A DNA stretch of 64,000 nucleotides from Solanum dulcamara (lineage: Eukaryota; Streptophyta; Magnoliopsida; Solanales; Solanaceae), in the NCBI RefSeq assembly GCF_947179165.1, contig NC_077240.1:49350501-49414500 (forward strand). Reading direction: 5' to 3'. Shown in pieces: positions 56,808-64,000 of this stretch. Both the position numbers and the translations under genes were made by a program. How positions within the stretch are numbered: the stretch's first letter is position 1; each line of letters starts with the position of its first letter. The notes below the pieces were generated by a model, which did no database searches, was not told the origin of the DNA, and was given only the letters and a program-made list of their open reading frames with translations.

Positions 56808-59140
56808 TTCGTCCTGGATTGTCTGTAGACCGTGTCTAGTAGAGTCTTGGTTATCGATGTGTTGCGTGCCACATCTATAAACAGGAAGCTACAGGACATT
56901 TAGGGTGTTACATTTCTTCTACATCTGAGATCATACTATAGATCCGAGTCATAGGAAAATTCCTTATACTAACCTTAGATCTTAACAGAAGGACGGCATC
57001 AACCGATGGAAGTAATTGACGATATAGGACATTATGAAGCACGCATGTAAGTAAAGTAAAGCCACAGAAGATATCCGTCGGGTAAGGTATTGAAGTACTA
57101 TTTAAATGTAAAGTTGAAATTTGAAAGGAAAGCAGACAGAAAGTGCAATAGATGTAGTTTGAAGTTGGACATATGAGGTAAGTCCAGTATTTTTATATTA
57201 TTGTTGACGTTGAAAGCCCTGTGTGGCTGCGATATGAGATGACATTGAAAGCCCTATGCGGCTATGATATGATATGTATATATATATGTTGGCCCTATGA
57301 GGCATTGTTGGTATTTTCTGCGTACAGGTTTTGGGATAAGTAAGAAGTGTAGAGGAAACTCTACCGAAATTTTTCTGGGACAAGAAAAGGAAATGAAGTA
57401 TAGACTTTTAGTATGCCTTAAAAATTGATACCAAGTACCCTTACTGTGTTTAACTAAAGCTGTAAGAGGTATCCTTCAGGTTGCCAATAAGGGGCACCCT
57501 TTTCACGTAAAGAATTTTATTTCGGAGGAACAAAAGCTTATTTAAGTAAAAAGTTCAAACTACGGTATCTCCAGCCGTATTTGTACTGTAGGAAGATAAA
57601 CAGAGGGCTCAGGATGAAGGATAAGATGTCCCGCGAATGAGTTTCACTCCTTTTGAAAAGTACCAAGCCCGCAACTCCTGTTATAAATTAGATGAGTTGT
57701 TCATAACTTGAGGATAAACTTGGAAGGAGACTAAGTTGGGCAAGTATTAAAATGGGAAGTATTGTGATGTTTAAGAGGTTCTGATCACTTCCAATAATGG
57801 TTGGAAAATGGTTTACGATAACAGTTTATAGTTCTCCACCGACTAATTGGGGAAAGAACTTCTAATAGAAGTACCCCAAAGAGATGTCAGGAACTGAACA
57901 CGAATATGAACCAAAAGGGAGATATGCAAGTATGAATTGAACAGTGTGATACGGGGATGCAGGGATAAAGTGGGACCACTAGTAAGGCGCACTTAGTATG
58001 TGTTGACTAAGTTAAAATCCTGCATTGAGAACGCAGTGAGAGCATGGAGCTTAAGATACAAAAAAAATGACGCGTGTACATAACGTCGCCTCAAAAAAAA
58101 TGGAACTCTTAAGAGACAAAGACGACTAACTTAAGGAATAAATGGCACAACTTCCAGTCATCCCAAGAAACAAAGGATATAGGTTGGGACAAAGCCACTA
58201 CTTCAAGAAAACCTGGAATAGTTATCGTCAGAATACTAGTACTGCCTAATTGAAATTGGAATGACTACAGATGCGAAGCAATTCTAGGAAAAGGAAAAGT
58301 AGAAGGTGTCCTTGGATGAGTTGTTCCTTGGGTCACATTATTCAAGTACCGATTAGTAGACAGGATATCACATTAAATATGGAAAGGTTCTCGTCTCTTC
58401 GTAATTTAGCCACGGCTCTGTACACGGATAGTTCGATTATAAAATATAAAGACAGACGGAGACATGATGCAGTACCAAGTAGATTAGAGGAGGAGATTGG
58501 GCAAAATTGAGACTGGACAAAGAGACATAGAGCAAGGTACAAACAGATGAAAGTACGAGTACCCTCTAAAGGGGGGAAGATAATGAGAAAATGGCAAAGG
58601 TAGGAAGAGGCAATTGATATAGCAATATATGTGAGATAGGCGTCTAAACTTTAATAAGATATCTTGTTGAACCAAGTTAGAAAGGTCCAGAAGCTACCAA
58701 TAATTGGATGGAAGCCAGAATGCTACATAAGGCAGCGTTAAGAAGTTTGTGACGAGACCCTGAACAACATAACACTAGAAGGCGGCTGCGCATAAAAACA
58801 AAAGAGCGTAACCATGAAAGGATATCAATCAACTTAAGAGACATTACGAAGGATAATGACAGCATGCTAGACCAAAAGCCAAAATGTTGGTTATAGAGTT
58901 AGTCGCAAATGATGTTGCGATAGATAAATAACCAAAGAAAAAGGAATAGAAAGCCTCCTGTGCTAGAAAATGAGGAGAACACAAAGTGAATAGAGGATAG
59001 CGGAGCTAAAGGTCTACGCCGATACTGGATACAAGATAACAGACAAAAGGACAGGGCAAAACATAAAGACTCGCGAGACAACGCTGAGGTAAATCTGGAG
59101 CTAAGTTGAGTGCCCCACACATTATGGCAAGGATTACAAT
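56808..59140 (+). other. Non-coding interior of element I, first part
   Basis: The leader matches B, C and H; from about 57400 blocks match H (inverted) and B, such as AAACAAAGGATATAGGTTGG near 58167 and GTTGCGATAGATAAATAACC near 58913. No coding domain was found. Confidence 0.65.
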
Positions 59141-59260
59141 GAAACGCGACATGAAGACTTCCCAGGGAGGTCACTCATCCCAGTATTACTCTCTTCCCAG
59201 CTCGCTTAACCTCGAAATTCTGATGGAACTTAATGCGTTAGTGTTGGTATGATCACGCGA
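59141..59260 (-). pseudogene. 5S rRNA-derived sequence inside element I (antisense to the element)
   Basis: On the minus strand from 59260 the order is GATCATACCAACACTAACGC, CCATCAGAA, GGTTAAGCGAGCTGGGA, AGAGTAATACTGGGATGAGT, GACCTCCCTGGGAAGTCTTC, then ATGTCGCG. This follows the whole ~120-nt plant 5S rRNA with scattered substitutions. The A box is degraded more than in the C copy; the C-box region (GGATG.GTGACC) has one change. It is a single copy, not an array, in the part of I that H lacks. A captured and decaying 5S copy is the best reading. Confidence 0.88.
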
Positions 59261-60239
59261 GATGGAAGAGTCGGAACTAGTGGCGGAGGAACGACATGAG
59301 ATTATGTTCCTAGAATACTATACATTACGTTGAGGGTGTTGTAAAAAGGATTTAAGCAAGACAAGAAGGATTAGCTAACTGCTAACTGACGACGCACTCA
59401 AATGCCGCAGCTCTTCAACATAGAGCCAATTAATGAAAGGAAAACCACAGAATGACTATATGGGCTAGTGGGTGAGGGAATTTCGACACCACTTGGCAGC
59501 CAACTCTGAGGGTGAAAAAAAAAAGCAAAACCCAAAAGGTAAGGGTACCAGCTGATGTAATTTATGAATGACAGGAAGCAATACCCAAGGTCGAAAATTT
59601 CACAATATGACCAGGACTACAAGACTTATTTTGCACTCCAGCGCCAGATGACTCTAGAGGGAAGGTTACTTGTGGATTAACGATATTAGTCCCTACTCCT
59701 TCGATCAAAGGTTACCTACTCTTACGGAGTCCCCACAACTATTTTCCTAGGCAGGGGAGCCCAAGTTACAATTAACTATCGAGAGATACAAAGATAGGTT
59801 AAACCAAATTACCGAGATAGAATTAGTGCTACGGTTGGAGTAAAACATGGCCACGAGTGGACCAAAGATCTACCCCGACATCGAGTGTAGGATAAGGGAG
59901 AAAAAAAGTAGGGTAAAACATGAGGACTAGCGAGGTAACGCTAGGATACTTCTTGTACCCTCTTATATTCTTGTAAAGGTAAAGAATGACACAAGATAAT
60001 GTGTCTAGAGGATTACAAGTGGGGGTAAGGAAAATTGTGAAAAGGGTATAAGTAAAACTGGGAGAACTAACTGATTACTACAGGATGACGAGATTATATT
60101 CCAAAATTCCTTCGGAATTATACCAGATCATGTTAGACAAAGCGCAGAACGACTACGAGAGCCATTATATGAGGGGACTGCAACATTATTCGATAGCCAA
60201 CCCTAAGGATTGGAAAAAAAGAGGGGAAGAAGGACCCAA
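59261..60239 (+). other. Non-coding interior of element I, second part
   Basis: No recognised domain. The part up to about 60080 appears absent from H, which is shorter here by roughly 0.7 kb. From 60085 (CCAAAATTCCTTCGGAATTA) the homology to H at 52190-52230 resumes. Confidence 0.55.
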
Positions 60240-61330
60240 AAGATCAAATGCCAGTTAAAGTTCTGAAAAGAGTCGAGAAGGACTATACGAGGCTAACAGT
60301 TCCCAAATTATCAACATCATTATGAACCTATTTTATACTCTGTAAGAGTAGGGTGCTATATAGGTTATTGTGAGTAGGCTAATAAATCAGCTCATTTGCT
60401 TTCTAACAAAACCACCTATACAGTTGGAACCAGGTAAAGTTATAGGACAAGGAGGTAATAAGGTTCCGTGAGGTTTCCCCAGTTAATATCTCAGATAGAG
60501 GGACTTTAATTATGATTAACGTCTAGAGATCAGTCTAAGAAGAGATTGGGAACACAGACAGGTCTTCGTACCGTATTTTCCCTCAATTTTCTGAATAGAC
60601 TGAGCATATTATCAGACGTTAGAAGATATATTGCGGACTAATATGGTTGGCTTTAAGAGTAATTGAGACGATCGCCCACCACTTATTGAATTTTCCTATG
60701 AGAAGGGCTACCATTCCAGCATTCAGATAACCCTCCCTATAAGATGTTGTAAGGCAAAGTGTATAAGTCCCCCTGTTGGGTAAAAGACTAAGCTGGTAGG
60801 CCAAACAGGATTAAGCAAACTATTGAATAACAACCCAGAGTCGACAGAAATGATATACAGATAATCGACATCGATATTTAGAGTTCAAATGGATGATTGG
60901 ATGTTCATCACGGAGTCACCCAGAAAAGGGGACTTAACCCAAAATATATTAGACTGTATCAAGTTACTCATAAGGTGGGCAATGGGGCTGGTAAGTTGAG
61001 CTTACCACCTTATTAGGAAACTATATGCCCAATCCATCAGATAAGAATGCTTCGCAAGGGTACTGACGAGTCACCCAGGGTGTATTCCATAGATGAGGTC
61101 CAAGAGATGAAATTTTGTGAGCAAAAACCTATCGCCCTCTTAGATCGGCAAACTGGAAGATTGTAGACTAAAGACGTGCCTTCCATTAAGATACGGTAGA
61201 AAAACCAAAACCAGAAAGAGGATGACCGGAGAAGCTACAGAGAACATGAAACACAAATATTCGCACCTATTCCTAATGTCTAGAGGAACCCCAACTCCTG
61301 AAATACGTATATTAAGTACTTGTATGGAAG
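60240..61330 (+). pseudogene. Element I integrase remnant
   Basis: Across frames: INIIMNLFYTL and VIVSRLINQLICF near 60315-60410; VSPVNISDRG-like block near 60470-60500 with the second Asp; TQ..LRTVFPSIF...YQTLEDILRTNMVGFKSN with the Glu region altered (60550-60665); LIEFSYEKGYHSSIQITLP; DDWMFITESPRKG near 60890; and the tail LDRQTGRL, VPSIKIR near 61140-61200. Stops are frequent. It aligns with H 51060-52145. Confidence 0.82.
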
Positions 61331-61419
61331 TAGTATGCATTAGGGAAATAGCAAAGAATCTCCCTACGGTCTGTATAAAGTTCTAAGGGAAGTTTTGTTT
61401 AACATTCGGGGACGAATGT

Positions 61420-61436
61420 TCTAAAGGGGGGAAGGA
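61420..61436 (+). other. Polypurine tract of element I
   Basis: CTAAAGGGGGGAAGGA lies directly before TGTTACACCACAC. The preceding AACATTCGGGGACGAATGTT (61401-61420) is a perfect-arm hairpin shared in part with B and H. Confidence 0.85.
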
Positions 61437-61929
61437 TGTTACACCACACATTTTTAAACTCAGAATGTCTCCTAAGTTCCTTAGATATTACCATGTGATT
61501 CGGATACGCTACGCCACTATCAAATGACTCTAAGGAAGGGGGAATGTGATACCCTATAGTAGAGAAGGTTGGAAATGAAGTCATAAGAATCCGGAAGGAA
61601 TTGGAGGCCAAGTAATGAGTCGTACGACTCGATTTACCTATGTAAGCTACTAACTTGGAAGTCTTGCATACTTAAGCTATTGGAGTACGTATCAAGCTTG
61701 AGTAGCATGGATGACATAGGTTCTTAAAATAAGACGAGATTACGAACCCACGAGGAGGGAAAAAAATTATGCGGGGTAGCCAATGGGAGGGTGACATGTG
61801 GAAGCACCTAAGCAAGTAGGTGACCCACCTGTTTGGGGTCAAGTAGGTGACCCACCTGCTTGGGGGAGTTGGGCCCCACTGCCACATGGCTGCCTCTCCT
61901 TGCTTGCATAGATACGATGGTCCAATAGG

Positions 61930-61980
61930 GGATGACACGTGTCACCTCCTAGTACCACCAATATACATGTATATCATGAA
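61930..61980 (+). promoter_or_regulatory. Putative U3 promoter of I: CACGTG and TATA-like box
   Basis: GATGACACGTGTCACC at 61931-61946, then AATATACATGTATATC about 30 bp later. Same layout as B, C and D, with fewer cores. Confidence 0.45.
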
Positions 61981-63477
61981 ATACTTTCAGTTTGTGTTCA
62001 CAAACTCCAGCAGCAAACAAAGGAACCAAAAACCCTAAACTAGAGAGAAAAAGAGGACGGCCAAGGGGAAAAAAATAGGTAAGTCCCAATTTCTCTCCGT
62101 AAATTAACTATATAGTGTATACCACGATGATATGGAGGTATTAGTAGTATAAAATTGAGTCTTGTTGCAGCAAAAATCGGACAGCAAGCAGCCACGGCGT
62201 TCAAGTCGCGCTAGAAACATTCCGAGGCACAATTTTGGCTAGTTTTGGCCAATTTCGGGTAAGGTAAAGCTTATCCTTTAAATTTGGACTTTATGGTGTT
62301 GTTATATAGTATATTATACACCTTTTAGGCTGATGGAAGTGTAATAAAGTCGTGGAAATATTCGACGTTCGAAATAAACTAAATTGGAGTCGCTATAGTT
62401 GAATTGTCGTCGAAATAAAGTATTGTTCTTGTGAGGTGACGCTGAAGGGGTGTGGCTTGTTGTTTCAGGGTCTAAATATGTTATAAATTAGGTGGTAGAG
62501 CTTCTATTTTCATCCACACGACCCTCCGCTTCGTACGGTTAAAGGTTTGGCAAAATGGAAACTAGAAACCCTATTTTGATATCATATTTTTGAATAAGTC
62601 GTTTGGAGTTTATGTTGTATATGGTTGGTGTGAATTGCTGCAGGTTGTTGTTGTTGGTTGACTGTAGGTCTTAGTTACCTAATTGGAAATTTGGATAGGG
62701 CACATTATAGGGGAGGTGCTGCCCCATTTTCGGCGATGCCTTAGCAAATAACAGAACTAGTCGGGGAAACGACTACGGAAATAGATTCCATTAATACTAA
62801 GGTGTAACCTAGGGTGTTGGAAAGTTAAGAGGGGTTTATATTCTTATTACTTTCATGTTAAATAGGTTCAAAGGATGGCGAGGCAAACAGGATAAGGAAT
62901 ATGTCAAACAAGGTATGTGAAGCTTCCTCTTGACATGTTTTGGCATAGGTAAGTAAAGCTCATTCTCTTTCTTCTGTTGGCATGTCCTAGTTGTAAGTTG
63001 AATGTAATACGAGCTCCAAGGTAATTCCATTCTTAAGTATCTCTTATTTACCACTGAATGTTGAACTCTATGGTAGTTAAACTATTTCTCTGGAAACTCC
63101 TATATGTTAAAGAGGTATGAATGTACAGACTCCGGGTCTTAAAATTATTAGATAACAAATGTTCTAGCTCCATAAGTAAATTGGCTTTACTTTAGTATGC
63201 ATCTAGGGTCCCTGAGATCCTAACTGATGTTACCCCAAGTGACAGTTAGAGGGCATTTAAAACAATTACATTCCTACCCTGACCTCCAAGTGATGATTCG
63301 CTTGATGGCTTCATTGAGTCTCAGATAATGATTTCAACTGTGTTTTGTTTCTCAATACTCTACTCGTGTATACTGTAACACTTCTTCTCCAAGTCCCGGG
63401 CCATTTGTCAGATTAGTGCAATTCACTTATTGTTCACCGAGTCCCTCGCTAGAGGGCCGACATCTGTATGTATATAT

Positions 63478-63614
63478 AATGGCCTAGGGCCTGATACTGA
63501 TACTATGATAATGTGTTGTAATAAGGTGACGATGGCCTGGGGCCTGATACTGATACTATGATGATGTGTTATAATAAGGTGGCGATGGCACGGGACCTGA
63601 TACTGATACTACAT
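63478..63614 (+). repeat. 53-bp minisatellite in I's 3' LTR
   Basis: Units start at 63478, 63531 and 63584 with an exact 53-bp period and nearly the same sequence as at 55964-56100. Copy number is equal in both LTRs. Confidence 0.88.
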
Positions 63615-64000
63615 ATATGATTCACCGGACCCCTAACAGGGCCGACTATATTGAAAATTTGAGCATGCATGTTTTTGTGATTCACAGAGTACTGGTACAT
63701 GTTTCTGATTTGATAATTGGTTCCCCTGCTTCTCTATGTTGCATATACCTCCAGTTGTACTATGTTGTGTTTTACATACTCAGTACATATGTCGTACTGA
63801 CCCCCTTTTTCGGGGGGCTGCATTCATGCCCGTAGGTACAGATACAGGTTTTGGGAGTTCGTCAACTTAGGATTCCATACAGATCAGCTGGGAGAGGCTT
63901 CATTGTATCGGGGCCTAGTTTTTGATACTGTCCACTGATGTATAACATTATTTTGTCCATTCGGAAGTACGGCGGGGGGCCTGTCCCGCCATATGTTGTC

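Larger units (their letters stand above)
54912..64000 (+). mobile_element. Element I: LTR retrotransposon, plus strand, runs off the window
   Basis: Truncated 5' LTR 54912-56789, primer site, 4.6 kb interior with a 5S-like sequence and a decayed integrase, polypurine tract, 3' LTR from 61437. It is head to head with H. The two LTR pieces of I look very similar over 54912-56500 and 62364-63960 (by eye). Confidence 0.87.
61437..64000 (+). repeat. 3' LTR of element I (runs off the window)
   Basis: It starts TGTTACACCACAC. It has one CACGTG at 61936-61941 before a TATACATGTATAT region near 61972, the 53-bp repeats, and the C-run/G-run block at 63770-63845. The right end of the LTR is outside the window. 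Confidence 0.9.

Overview
This 64-kb window looks like repeat-rich plant nuclear DNA, most likely from a large Solanaceae genome. That placement is an inference from the style of the LTRs and Pol fragments, not from a database search. I found no host gene and no intact open reading frame. Almost every base belongs to decayed Ty3/gypsy LTR retrotransposons: initiator-Met-tRNA-type primer sites (TGGTATCAGAGC), gag CCHC knuckles, DPG-type proteases, FIDD reverse transcriptases, RNase H, integrases with a chromodomain-like tail, polypurine tracts, and 2-3.7 kb LTRs of the TG...CA type. Most Pol features resemble the chromovirus (Del/Tekay-like) group.

Left third, 1-27542: a three-level nest. Element A (+) runs off the left edge and ends with its 3' LTR at 25075-27542. 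Element B (3731-19476) is inserted in A and flanked by GTATT. Element C (7113-16266) is inserted in B's leader and flanked by ATACA. With B removed, A's inside is a tandem array: the segment from mid-gag through protease to mid-RT recurs with a period of about 1.97-2.05 kb and the same RT-to-gag joint. Four protease-RT copies are visible, and only the last continues into RNase H and integrase. B and C share a long non-coding internal region and look non-autonomous.

Middle, 27543-47623: two LTR-like scraps (27543-28551), then a minus-strand tandem of two gypsy interiors (E1 and E2) sharing one LTR (34997-37202). A truncated LTR D (28635-31634) sits in E1, and a solo LTR J (40098-42180) sits in E2. 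E2's own LTR is cut at about 45733 by another LTR fragment, G.

Right third, 47624-64000: two related elements, H (minus) and I (plus), arranged head to head. Their long homologous arms flank a 1.9-kb one-sided LTR spacer, so the region forms a very large imperfect inverted repeat.

The least expected content is a pair of 5S rRNA-derived sequences inside retrotransposon interiors. One is in C (12888-12993, plus strand) with the Pol III internal control region well kept. The other is in I (59141-59260, minus strand). Other notable structures are an integrase C-terminal fragment lodged in A's last gag copy while the matching piece is missing from A's integrase, a templated-filler deletion in C's 3' LTR, CACGTG clusters upstream of the LTR TATA boxes, and CG-rich palindromic cassettes that differ between LTR families but sit at the same place.
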